Assembly: GCA_030323885.1 (NCBI GenBank)
Contig: CM059187.1
Coordinates: 127,205,525-127,269,524 of the forward strand
DNA from: Branchipolynoe longqiensis
Taxonomy: Eukaryota > Annelida > Polychaeta > Phyllodocida > Polynoidae
Reading direction: 5' to 3'
DNA: 64,000 nucleotides
Position numbers and translations under genes: made by a program. Below, one piece after another: positions 52,591 to 63,320 of the stretch (position 1 is its first letter; the number at the start of each line of letters is the position of its first letter). The notes under the pieces are model-generated. The model was not told where the DNA came from. It searched no databases and was given only the letters and a program-made list of their open reading frames with translations.

Positions 52591-53133
52591 ACATACAAAC
52601 AAATAATGCCTCTTGGCATTAGCAAATCTGATGCATGTAGGCAAGTAGGCATTGCAATTTGTATAAATGTGGTGAGCTGTAGGGTCTGTATTGAGCCTGG
52701 AAAGTCTTGAAAATTCTTTAACTTCATTTGCCCCATTTCAAGGCCTGAATTTAAACCTATTTTGCATAATTAATTTTGAAAAGCTTTGAATTCCATTAAA
52801 CTGTCTCCACTGATCTAAATTAGTCTGCAATCATCATTCGCCATTGTTAATTTTTTCCTGAAATCCAAATGAAAATAGTCTTGAATTCCTATTTTAAAAA
52901 ATAGCCTTGAGATAGCCTTCAATTCCATATCTTCACATATGTACGGACACTTGAGCTGGTATCAGTTGCCGCATCTCAGGGCCTGTCGAGACTTGCTTGT
53001 GTCAGAGGCCGATGGGGCCTACGTCATGCCACAATAATGCAATAATAGCGCCCTACGTCACGTGACATCGGCGTCCAGGTGAGGTGACCTTTGTGTACCT
53101 GCGCACTACCGTCGCTGCCAGCTGACGTAACGC
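52591..53133. other. Unassigned stretch
   Basis: 52800-52930 holds a few near-repeats of TTGAATTCC/CTTGAATTCC. 53000-53120 is GC-richer with CTACGTCACGTGACATC (CRE- and E-box-like). No gene recognised. Confidence 0.35.
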
Positions 53134-53800
53134 ATTTAAAGTTGCACAGTCCGATACTTTTGAGTTTTTGATATTTTCTGTGATAAATACATTAAGCTAG
53201 TTGGTGTAATCTACTTTGCAATAGCTTGATGTAACTTTTATTTTAAATGGCTAACTTTGGAAATATTTTACATTAAAACATGCCAAATTAATTTTGGCAA
53301 GCACGCCAAAATTATGACACCATTAAGGCTACATTCCTTACACGCGGTATGCGGCATGCAAATGTGAATGCGAATGCGGCAAAAAATCGAAAAGCATCTA
53401 AGTCAATGGGGGTGATTCCATACGTCCGAATGCGAATGCGAATGCGATAACTGAATCGGTCCATGTAGCCATCGGTGCGGCATGCGAATGCTGCTGCGTT
53501 TGCCATAGGAAACAGTGTTAGAGAAACCTGACACTATGTGTGGGTGTGGGTGTGGGTGTGGGTGAAATGACCCAACCCATTCGCATGCCGCATGTCACAT
53601 TTGCATACCGCGTGTAAGGAATCCTAGCTTAAGACTTGAGTCGTAACAATCTCTATTAAATTGACTTCTTACAACCCTTCTATGCAAAAATACAATGCTT
53701 AATAAGTGCACTGGTATCTAAGTTGAATATGCAGATTAAAATCTAGACGAGTGTTTTGATTTAGAAAATTTGATGTTTTCATCGCATTATGCTGCTTTAA
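53134..53800. mobile_element. TAGTCCGATG MITE family, full copy carrying a nested Harbinger MITE
   Basis: Left TTTAAAGTTGCACAGTCCGA, right inverse of ATCGCATTATGCTGCTTTAA. The outer element is about 360 bp once the nested 53326-53629 insertion is removed. Confidence 0.7.
53326..53629. mobile_element. Harbinger-derived MITE, copy 1
   Basis: Left AGGCTACATTCCTTACACGC, then GGTATGCGGCATGC. The right end CATACCGCGTGTAAGGAATC then CTAGCT is nearly identical to the autonomous element's left TIR. It keeps the AAAAAATCGAAAAGCATC and AAGTCAATGG motifs seen inverted near 20760 in the autonomous copy. Flanks show a 3-bp TTA/TAA duplication. About 304 bp. Confidence 0.85.
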
Positions 53801-54185
53801 TACATAGTCTGGCCGTGGAATGGGGCCAGTGGAAGGAGGGGGGATGGGGGGGGGGGGTCGTATGAGTCAGAGAGGAGGGAACACCCGCCCCCTCCCCAAC
53901 TACCACAGTGTGACAAATGACGTCATGACGTCATCTGACAAAACCAGGTCCCCCTACTCCGTCAGCACCACCTCCGCTCATTACGTTACCAGCTCTTTGG
54001 GAAATCCGTCAAGGCAACAACGTCAGCCTAGTAAATATAGACCCCTCCGCCAACACTCGACACCCTACATTCAACGCCTGCCATACGCACGATGTGGTGA
54101 ACACATGGGAGGTGCTTTGTGCCTGGGGGAGGCAAAGGGACGGGTCAATCCAGGTCTCAGTTATATAGTATGTATACGTATATTT
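53801..54185. other. Unassigned stretch with G run
   Basis: GGGATGGGGGGGGGGG at about 53843. 53890-54160 is CpG-containing and repeat-free. No gene recognised. Confidence 0.35.
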
Positions 54186-54480
54186 GCATCTACAAATGTA
54201 CAAATATACATGTATAATATATATATATATATACATATATACACATGTGCACATATATAGGCTATATATATAGTCATATATATAGATATATGCTAATTTG
54301 CTATCATATAAATATACATAATATATACATATATACAGTATGCATATATATAATATATACATTATATACCTATATAAATATATGTATACATTATATATAT
54401 ATATACATATGTGTATATCACTGTATGTGTATATGTGTGTATATGTATGCGTATGTGTGCATATATATGTGCATGTAGGA
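54186..54480. repeat. (TATA)n/(ATAC) microsatellite
   Basis: TATATATACATATATACACA-like tract. Confidence 0.93.
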
Positions 54481-54578
54481 TATGTGATATATAACTCATT
54501 TTGCGAGTATAAAAATACAGAAGGGAATTGTTCTAATTATTGATAATTATTGATACTGCCGATTGTTATAATCCATAA

Positions 54579-55164
54579 AGCGCGCATTCCTTACATGCAC
54601 TATGCGGCATGCGGTATGCGAATGGCATGATTCCTTACACACGGCATGTGGCATGCGGCACACGACTGGCTATATTTAAAAAATAAAAATAAACAAGTAT
54701 ACTCAATACTGCACTGTATGTGACCTAATATGGCATTTATATCTACGTACCTCTTGGTACCTCACGTGGGTGTTCCTACCTTTATAATTACCAAATTATA
54801 GATAAGTATTCATATTTTTGTGGCTATGGTAGCATTTTTACTAACCCGAACCCCACCACCACCACTAGCATATGTTTCCCCTCTGCACCCTTGAGTGTGA
54901 CCGTTCCGTAATGCTCAGTTGCCTCTCCTCGTCTAAAACTAATGGACAAGTGCGACTGACGTTTCTATTCGCACACCGCGTGCTGCATACCGCATGCTGC
55001 ACTGATAGCTACAGGGACCGATCGAGTTGACGCATTCGCATTCGCATTTGCATTCGCATTCGCATACCGCGTGTAAGGAATGTAGCCCATTGACTTCAAG
55101 GCGTTTCAATTTTTTGCCGCATTCGCATTCGCATGCCGCATGCTGCGTGTAAGGAATGCGCCCT
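54579..55164. mobile_element. Harbinger deletion derivative, copy 2
   Basis: Termini AGCGCGCATTCC and inverse GGAATGCGCCCT, with TAA duplication (54576-54578, 55165-55167). The right 280 bp (from GACCGTTCCGTAATGCTCAG) is about 85% identical to 20564-20830 of the autonomous copy, including the (ATTCGC)n array. Both genes are deleted. Confidence 0.9.
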
Positions 55165-55167
55165 TAA

Positions 55168-55574
55168 GACTCCAGACTTGAATGGTGGCGCCACCGGCGG
55201 GCCCCCTCTCCTCCAATGAGTGTCGATAAGTGTCAGTCGCACTGGAGGATTTTGATAAATTCATAAAGTGCTATATAATTATATTATTACGGGTTACTCT
55301 CATCTGCCCTTTCCTACCCTCTCCCCATTCACCCTCTTTGTTATTGATGGTTTATTTACCCTGTCCATAACATATCAGTTTACGATACAACTTGTTTTCA
55401 ATGCTGAACAGCTTTTGGTAATTAATTTGTGACTTTTTATCTTGTACAGATAAAAGTGTATCTATCTATCTCAGAGCTACTAGGAGTAGGAGATTTCTTG
55501 TCCAAAATTACCATTCTTGATGAGTAACATGTCGACACACCGAAACCCTACCTAATGGCTACGTTTTCCTTCGG
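55168..55574. other. Unassigned stretch
   Basis: No gene recognised. Confidence 0.35.
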
Positions 55575-55575
55575 T

Positions 55576-55828
55576 TCCCGGTCGTGTCAAACCAATGACT
55601 TACAAAATTGGCACTTGTCATTTCGTAGCCAGACGCTCGGCATTATTAGGCTAGGACAAGGACTAGATGGCTCAGTATATGGATAATGTGACTGAGTGGG
55701 ATATCAGGCAACCTGATCTCCGAGTGGGGCAGCACTATAAAATCACCATGAGTGTGCACTGTCAAAAGTCGGTACCGGTCCTGATGTGACCTTAAATGTT
55801 GCCAGGATGTAAAACTCCAACAACCAAC
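55576..55828 (+). mobile_element. SINE-A, head-truncated copy
   Basis: GGTCGTGTCAAACCAATGAC to GGATGTAAAACTCCAACAAC. Confidence 0.88.
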
Positions 55829-56164
55829 TAACCGAAATGAAGTTAAGTAGAACAACAATGGATATACTTATCCAAACAAAAATCCGTTTCCGGCGTGTTC
55901 ACCATTGGTTCCCCAAACCCGCATCTGACTGCATGTCGACGTCATCTAATGACGTGACGTCATGCACTGTATGCTAAACCTTTGCGTCAGTCCGTCAGGT
56001 GTATCACTTAATATGGTCAGCCCGGAGAAAATGTGGCACGAAGCCAGATAAGTTCATTGTGTGCACTGCTGCTGTTTGCTTACGTCTGGAAATGTGTTTG
56101 GATAAACCGTCAAAGTTTGTGCTGTTCATATAAATAGTCCCGCATGCTGTGTACATTATTATGT
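55829..56164. other. Unassigned stretch
   Basis: TTCACCATTGGTTCCCCAAA resembles 8007-8028. No gene recognised. Confidence 0.35.
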
Positions 56165-56169
56165 GTTTG

Positions 56170-56385
56170 TTTGTTTGGGGTTTGCATTCTGGCAACATCT
56201 ATGATCATATCAGGATGGGTACCAACTTATGCCAGACAGTGCGGACTCAGGGTGACCCCACTGACAGAGAGACCAGGCCGCTGGCACCAAGCCCCGATTT
56301 CCCACTCAGTCACATTATCCTGATACTGAACTAACCAGTCTTATCCTAGTAATGCAGAGCGCCAGGCTAGGTGGTGACATATATA
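56170..56385 (-). mobile_element. SINE-A body and tail
   Basis: GGTTTGCATTCTGGCAACAT (+) to GCCAGGCTAGGTGGTGACAT. Confidence 0.85.
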
Positions 56386-56514
56386 CATTTCTGCTGGTCC
56401 CTGAAACTGAGACCCAGCACGCCGATTCGCAGCTTGAGTCGAATAGTCCTTTGCTATCTTATCAATTCCCGTTTGATGGGAAAGGGACTATTTAAGACAA
56501 TGGATTCACTCTAC

Positions 56515-56545
56515 TGGGGGGGGGGGGGGGGGGAGGGAGGGGAGT
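56515..56545. repeat. Poly-G run
   Basis: G-rich run, about 17 consecutive G at 56516-56532. Confidence 0.85.
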
Positions 56546-56571
56546 GTGGAACATGCCTGTAATTTGCTTTT

Positions 56572-56800
56572 ACTGGTGTTTTAAATTCTAGCAACATCCT
56601 CAGGTCATATCATGGTATGTACCGATATGAGACAGTACGCACTCACGACAGAGATATAGTGTTGCCTAATTGGAATAACATGTTTCTTGCATCGTGAGCC
56701 AATATGTTACTCAATCACATATTATCAGAGCTTAGTAAAGCCGAGTGCCAAGCAAGCAAGCGACAGGCAGATCGTGTAAGTCTTAGGATTTGCCTGACTG
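56572..56800 (-). mobile_element. SINE-A, diverged copy
   Basis: GTGTTTTAAATTCTAGCAAC (+) to GGATTTGCCTGACTGGGATTC. More diverged than the neighbouring copies. Confidence 0.7.
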
Positions 56801-56834
56801 GGATTCATCCTATCTTTTCTATGGTGGAAGACCA

Positions 56835-57182
56835 GAAGGGATGATGGCCGAATGAGTTGAGCCTCCGTCTTCCATTTTGATAGATCGTGGGATTCGAACC
56901 CAACAGGTTCGAACCCTGGTCGAGTCAAACCAATGACATAAAATTGATACTTGTCGCTTCCTAGCCATGCACTCGGCATTATTAGGATAGGTCATGACTG
57001 GTTGGCTCAGTGTCAGGATCATATGACTGAGTGGGATATTAGGTAATGGTGCTGGTGCTGGTGGCCTGGTATCCCAGTGGGACACCACTATAGAGTCTCC
57101 ATGAGTGCGCACTGTCACAAGGCAGTAGCCGTCCTAAAATGACCTTAGATGTTGACAGGACGTAAAACTCCAACAACCAACC
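56835..57182 (+). mobile_element. SINE-A, near full-length (head type A)
   Basis: AAGGGATGATGGCCGAATGA head, with two B-box-like words (GATTCGAACCC, GGTTCGAACCC), then the full body and tail GGACGTAAAACTCCAACAAC. Confidence 0.9.
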
Positions 57183-57499
57183 ACATTTCCGCAGCGGAAG
57201 ATGCTTGTTTCTGGCATGAACACCGGTTATGTATACCGTCTCGCCGAACTGTTTCGATTAACCGAGTTCTTTACGAGTTCTTTATGTTGGATTCTGCAGG
57301 TGAGTTGCCGTACTTGACTTTAGTCGCACGTTCTTTCTCCAAGGGCACTTGGTCGCCTGATATATGACACGTGGGTCTATTGCCGATAAGGTAAGGATGA
57401 CCCTTTCTGTACAGGTGAACGGTTTGAATTGTCTATTCATGAGGGCGTTTTGTTAATATAATCTGGGACCTGCTTCTTTTGTGAACTTGTTTTATAAAG
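57183..57499. other. Unassigned stretch
   Basis: No gene recognised. Confidence 0.35.
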
Positions 57500-58740
57500 A
57501 TCACGCGCGCTCTCTCCTTCCCCTCACTGCCTCGCCCTCTCCCCCTCTCTCCCTCTCTCCCTCCGTCTCTCTCTCCCCCTCTCACTCTCCCCCCCCCCCC
57601 CACTCTCTCCCCCTCTCACTCTCTCCCCCTCTCACTCTCTCCCCCTCTCACTCTCTCCCCCTCTCACTCTCTTCCCCTCTCACTCTCTCCCCCTCTCACT
57701 CTCTCCCCCTCTCACTCTCCCCCACTAACTCTCTCTCACCCTCTCTCACCCTCTCCCTCCCACTCTCCCTCCCACTCTCCCTCCCACTCTCCCTCTTCTC
57801 TCTCGCTCTCTCCCGCTTCCCCCTCCTCTCGCTCCCTCCTCCTTCGCTCCCTCCTCCTTCGCTCCCTCTCTGTCTCTCGCGCCCTCTCTCTCCCCCTCTC
57901 TCTCCCTCTCACTCTCTCCCTCTCCTCCCCCCCCCTCTCCCCCTCTCCCCTCCCCCCTCCCTTTCTCTCCCTCCCTCTCTCCCTCTCGATCCCTCTCCTC
58001 CCTCTCCTCCTCTCTCCCCTCTCCCTTCTCCATCTCTCCCCTCTCCCCCCTCCTCCCTCTCTCTCCCTGTCCCCCTCTTGCTCCCACTCCCTCTCCTATC
58101 TCCTCCCTCCTCCCTCTCACCTCTCTCCCTCCTCTCCTGCCCTCTCTCCCTCTCCTTCCTCTCCCTCTCCTTCCTCTCCTTCTCCTCTCTCCTCCCTCTC
58201 CTCCTCCCTCTCCTCCCTCTCCTCTCTTCCTGTCTCCCCTCACCTCCCTCTCCTCTCTTCCCCCCTCTCCCCTCTCTCCTTTCCTTCCTCTCCTCCCTCT
58301 CCTCCTCTCCTCTCCCTCTCCTTCCTCTCCTCCTCTCCTCCCTCTCCTCCCTCTCCTTCCTCTCCTCCCTCTCCTCTCTCAAACCACCCCTATATTGCCC
58401 ACCACCCCTCTCTTGCACACCCATCCCTCTCTTTCCCTCTCTTCCGCCCTCCCTGTCCTTTCTCCCCATCAGCTCATCCCATATCCCAATCTCTCCAACT
58501 CTTTCCCTTGCTCTCTCCCTCTCTATCTCCGTGTCTATCTCCCTCTTTCACACAATTTCTCTCTCCATCTCTCTCACCATCTCTCTCACCATATCTCTCC
58601 ATCTCCCATTCTATTTCTCTTCCTTTCTTGTATCCTCTCTGGCTTTCCTCTGCCCACCTCTCCCCGCCTCTCTCCGCTTCTCTCCGCCTCTCTCCGCCTC
58701 TTGCCCTCTGTCCGCCTCCTCCCAACCTTTTCGCCTCGCC
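57500..58740. repeat. Polypyrimidine tract 5 (C/T on + strand)
   Basis: CTCTCCCCCTCTCACT array at about 57590-57720, then CTCCCTCTCCTCC. Frames of L/S/P are artefacts. Confidence 0.95.
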
Positions 58741-59556
58741 ATGCCTTAATCATATCGCTTGAATTTAAAAAAAAAGAAATCCAACAACAAAAAATAGGTT
58801 GCTGAATTCTAGAATCCGCTTCAATGAAGTTAACTACTTTCGGCGCGCCCGTCTCGAGTTCTCGCGTGTTGTCATATACTGGCTTGCGTTGTCTCGCGTT
58901 GTCTCGCGTTGTCCCGCTTGGAGCTGCCAGCCGACTTGTATGCCCATTGTTGATAACACAGGGCGCCACTCACGCGAGCGTTGCTTGGTGTACAAGGCCG
59001 ATAGGTGCCGGCTCCAAACCGACTAGTAAACCCCAAAGATGAAATGATCAACAATGCAGCCATGTTATTATATGTAATCTGAGAGATCTATGTTATCTGC
59101 GAGCTATCGGTGTAACGCTGTGAGGCACAGAGTATGTTCATTTGGTTCTTTTCAGTTACCCCCGCCTCCCTCACCTCCCTCCCCCTAAAAAAAACACTGC
59201 TTACAAAAAAACACACCTTAAAAAAGACTAAAATAGTCTGCTAACTATTAGTATACCGAGTCCCTGCTCCTATAGTGTTGGCATTGTCGGTACTCACTGG
59301 GCTGGCAGTGCATGGCTTCACCGTTGTTTGCCCCCCTCCCCCTACCTCTACCCCCCCCCCCCAACTTCCATTTTTCGTTGATGCATTTCCCCCAATTGAG
59401 TCCTGACTAATGGTGTCTATTATTGTCACGCAGGACTCCGTCATTAGTTTAGTTGTAAGTGCTCCGGGTAGCGCTAATTGAAGCATGGCTGCAGTTAGTT
59501 TTTAACATGCACATTTTTATTTGTGATTGTTCATGACGATACTGCCGGGTCTCACG
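58741..59556. other. Unassigned, with small GTCTCGCGTT array
   Basis: GCGTTGTCTCGCGTTGTCTC (10-bp unit, about 3 copies) at about 58885-58917. 58840-59000 is CpG-rich. C run at about 59350-59361. No gene recognised. Confidence 0.4.
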
Positions 59557-59860
59557 TTTTGTTGGGGTTTTATGTCCCTGCAACATCTAAAGTACCAGGA
59601 CCGAATTGTGACAGTGCACACGCATGGTGACATTATAATGCTGCCCGACTGGGGAGACCAGACCACCATACTGACCAGACCACCTGATACTGAGCAAACC
59701 ATTACTTGCCCTATCCTAGTAATGCTAAATGCTAGACTAGGTATCAATGAGTATCAATTTCGTACGTAATTGTATTGACTCGGCTGAGATTCAAACCCCC
59801 AACCTTCCGCATAGGTAGACAGTGCTCTTACTGATTGCGTCACCGTGTCTGGTCATCACA
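59557..59860 (-). mobile_element. SINE-A copy, body partly deleted
   Basis: GGGGTTTTATGTCCCTGCAA (+) to the head GATTGCGTCACCGTGTCTGGTC. Confidence 0.85.
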
Positions 59861-60688
59861 CTGATGTGATGTAGTTTTGGTATAAATGGGCTCACAGGTC
59901 TCTGCACCAAATGCATGTGTAAGGATTATTGACATCGACATGTGTAATTCACAGAGGTAGCAGTCGTCTAAGGATTTTGAAACCCTAGTAGCTTACTATC
60001 TAACTCTAAGCATTACATGGAAATTCCTTCTACAAGAATAACTCCCAATAAGTAAGTGTAAACATGTATCATGTGACAGAGCACGCAGCAAAGAAACATC
60101 ATCCAGACCTAACTTGCGTGATCTTGCTGGAGTGATTGATGAAACTATATTATTCCATGACACAATAAAACTACAACATTTGGACTGAGTACAATTCTTT
60201 GGCTGGCCATAATGACCCACCGTCTTCTATTGAGCAGAACCCAGCAGCAGCAGCGAACCGGTCTACCGGCAGCCAGGCCCCTCCATTACACACTCCTTCA
60301 TGCAGACCCATCCACCCCCATGCTGCTCAAGCTACCCTCCACCATGTTGTATACCAACTAGCACCATGCCGGTTACATACCAACCCCACATCACTAATCC
60401 CATTCTAATTCAATATATGTTTAAAAGGTCTTTTATTCCCCCTAATTTTCCTATGTAATATGTGACCTATATCGTATATCTTCATCCAAATAAAGAGGCT
60501 TTCCACTCACATCTTTTATCCGCTTTTAAGGATTCTACAAAGTGTCCTGGAGTGTGATGTGTGAGTGACACATATGGGGAGTACTGTGATGCCGTATTCA
60601 GGACAACATAGGTCTGAGTGCCGAGGTGTCCATTGAAGACAGGTACCATTCTGTTGAACACTGATTTGTTGCAGAATGCAAGTATTCA
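59861..60688. other. Unassigned single-copy-like stretch
   Basis: About 830 bp without a recognised repeat. A 69-aa frame at 60199-60408 has no family resemblance. Confidence 0.35.
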
Positions 60689-61232
60689 TTAAAAGCTACA
60701 TAGTCCGATGAAAGCATCACATTTAAAAGATCAAAACACTTATCTAGATTTCATTCTACATACCTGACTTAGGTAAAGGTGCCCTTATCGAACATGTATT
60801 GCTGAATAGCAGGATTTAATAGAACATGTTCCTACTGTAGCCTTATGGTGTCTGAATTTAGATGTGCAAAATTAATTTAGCATGTTTTCACTTCCAATAT
60901 CTCTGAAGTTACTCATTTATAATAAAACTTACTTCAGATTGAAGTAAGGTAGATTTAAGCGATCAATCTTAATATATCTATATCAAATCCAGTAAAACCT
61001 CTCTAAATCGACCGACCATGGGACCGACTTTAAATGGTCTATTTAGGGAAGTGGTCAGCTTAGGGAGTGTTTTAAAATCATTACAATGGTAATGTATGGG
61101 CGATCGTTTGGGACCCAAATAAAGCGATCAATATAGGGGAATGGTTGATCTGCCGAGGTGGTCGGTTAGAGAGGTTTTACTATAAATAGTATAATGGCAT
61201 GAACTCAAAACCATCGGACTATGCAACTTCAA
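60689..61232. mobile_element. TAGTCCGATG MITE family, full copy carrying a nested pogo-like MITE
   Basis: Left TTAAAAGCTACATAGTCCGA, right inverse of CCATCGGACTATGCAACTTC. The nested pogo-like MITE spans 60990-61182. Confidence 0.8.
60990..61182. mobile_element. pogo-like MITE, copy 6 (nested)
   Basis: CAGTAAAACCTCTCTAAATC to GAGAGGTTTTACT, oriented opposite to copies 2-5, inside another MITE. Confidence 0.85.
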
Positions 61233-61489
61233 GTGAGCTTCTAGGTACATACGCGTCCACCTGTGTACACAATACGTGTGAAATGGGTTAATTTAGATGG
61301 CGCTCAGCCATGGCCTCTTTGTGGATATTTGGCTCGCAGGGGAGTGGACTCTTTATTTCCTTCATATCGGATACATTTAATTGGTTATTGCCAAGCCAAT
61401 TTAGTTATTCATAAAGTGGCCATTTCCCTAATGACGATGGACACATTTCAGGTGTGATGAGCGCTGACATTGCTTATTATGTGAAATAG
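61233..61489. other. Unassigned stretch
   Basis: Repeat-free, no clear coding signal; it could hold conserved non-coding sequence. Confidence 0.3.
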
Positions 61490-61640
61490 ATTTCCGCCTC
61501 TCACTCTCTCACTCTCACTCACTCACTGTCACTCTCTCTCACTCTCTCAGTCTCACACTCTCTCACTCTCTCTCACCCACTCTCTCTCTCCCCCCGCTCT
61601 CTCTCTTTAGCTCTCTCTCTTTGGTACTCACTTGCCAATC
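61490..61640. repeat. (CTCACT)n pyrimidine-rich run
   Basis: CTCTCACTCTCTCACTCTCA-like sequence. Confidence 0.9.
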
Positions 61641-62829
61641 TGGACCGCACTTCGTCCACACCTCTCTCTATCTCCTCTCCGCTGGCCTTGCTCCTCCTTG
61701 GTATTGTCTGAAAAGTGTTCCAGGAGGAGGAGCCCAGCAGCATTTCACTTTCTACTCTTACTCTGTCTGTGTCTTTGGCTCACCGGCTGGTCACCATTGA
61801 GCAAATAGACATGGTCCTTTGACTCAACTCTCCTCATTTCTCTTTCGTAAACTCTACTTTTTTTTTCTCCCAGGCATACTTGTCCCGCTGACCAAGGGAG
61901 TTGTGTGCTTGGGTAGGGCCCTTTACCTTTATGGGTCTCTCGCTTTGTTCTTCTTGCTGGAACCGCTGGACCCATCTTTACCCGCCCTTCCTCGGAAACC
62001 CTTGCCGCTGTCTGCTGGATACAAGTGCTACGCTACCTCTGGACCGGAGTGATTCTGGACCGCCCCAACAACTCGTTGTTTAATCATTGCAAAGACAACC
62101 GTCCCACCAGAAGATTATTCTTCAACCAAAGATTGGGCCAATTTATCGGAGCCTGTCTATAATGTTGCAGTTCTGCAACCGGTAACCATCGTAAGGTTAC
62201 AAACACCTCAGTATCTATCTATCTTTGGCACTCTTTCTTTCTCTATTGCTCTCCACCTTTCTTGTGCTCTCCCTGATTCTCTCTCTTGCTCTCTCTCTTG
62301 CTCTCTCCACTGCTCTCTCCCCTGTTGCTATGGTGACGGGAGATTGTCACAGTGGCCTACCTACTTACTTGTAGCTGGGTTGTGGTTAGGGGTTCTGTGA
62401 GTTTTATTTATTCACTCACAGTGGGCTGACACGCTTAAGAGGTTTTTTTTCAGTTTGAACATGATGAGCAAGTATTTCTTTATTGATTTCTATGCAAAAT
62501 AGTAGCCGTCTGCTTAGGTTTTTCCACGAGATGACAGATATACAAGTCACGTGACAGTCACATGGCTGGTCAACGTGTTTATAAATAAGCAGTCACTAAT
62601 CAGTCACTAATCAGTAAATAATTTGGCTGGGAGCTGGATTTGCGATCGCCAGTCAACTCCAGTCAAGTCAGATTGTGACATACGAGACGACCTTTAGATA
62701 ACAAGTACGATGTGATTTGTGTCTGTGGTGAGGAGGGGGTAATTTATGGTCATAATAGTAATAGTTGTTAACCCAAACTCAATTAACTCGCTAATAAAAT
62801 CGCGAGCCATCTATTTTGTTCAAGTGTAA
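61641..62829. other. Unassigned stretch
   Basis: A GTTGCAGTTCTGCAAC palindrome and a GTAACC/GGTTAC inverted pair at about 62163-62200 precede a (TATC) run. CT-rich words lie at 62225-62325. CAGTCACTAAT is repeated twice at about 62590. Frames of 60-77 aa at 61819-62083 show no family resemblance. Confidence 0.35.
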
Positions 62830-63160
62830 GATTTACAAAAAGAAGATATTCGTGAACTCTAACACAAACAAAAATTATATTCGTAAATCCTAACAAACAA
62901 AAATTATATTCGTGAACCCTAAAAAACTAGAATGATATTTGTGAACCCTAAACAAATTAAATAATATTCGTGAAACCTAAAAAGAATATATATATTCGTC
63001 AACCCTGAAAAAAATTCAGATTATGTTCATGAACCTAACAAAAACTAAAATTATATTCGTGAACCCTAAACAAAACCAAATTGTATTCATGAACCCTAAA
63101 ACACTAATTATATTCGTGAACTATTAAAAAAACTTAACAAAAACTAAAAATGATATTCGT
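62830..63160. repeat. ~30-bp minisatellite TATTCGTGAACCCTAAAC
   Basis: About 10 degenerate units of ATTATATTCGTGAACCCTAA followed by A/C-rich spacers of variable length. Confidence 0.88.
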
Positions 63161-63175
63161 CAGCACGGCCTTCTG

Positions 63176-63320
63176 CCCCCCCCCCCCCCCCCCCCCCCCG
63201 CACCCATAGACACAAAAAAAGAAAATGGAACGCACGCCCGAGCACCTCCCCCCCCCCCCCCCTCTCCCAACTCCCCGTCACCCACCGCCCCAGACACCCC
63301 CCCCCCCCCCTCCTCCCCGC
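63176..63320. repeat. Cluster of poly-C runs
   Basis: C runs at about 63176-63199, 63248-63262 and 63297-63310. Confidence 0.9.
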
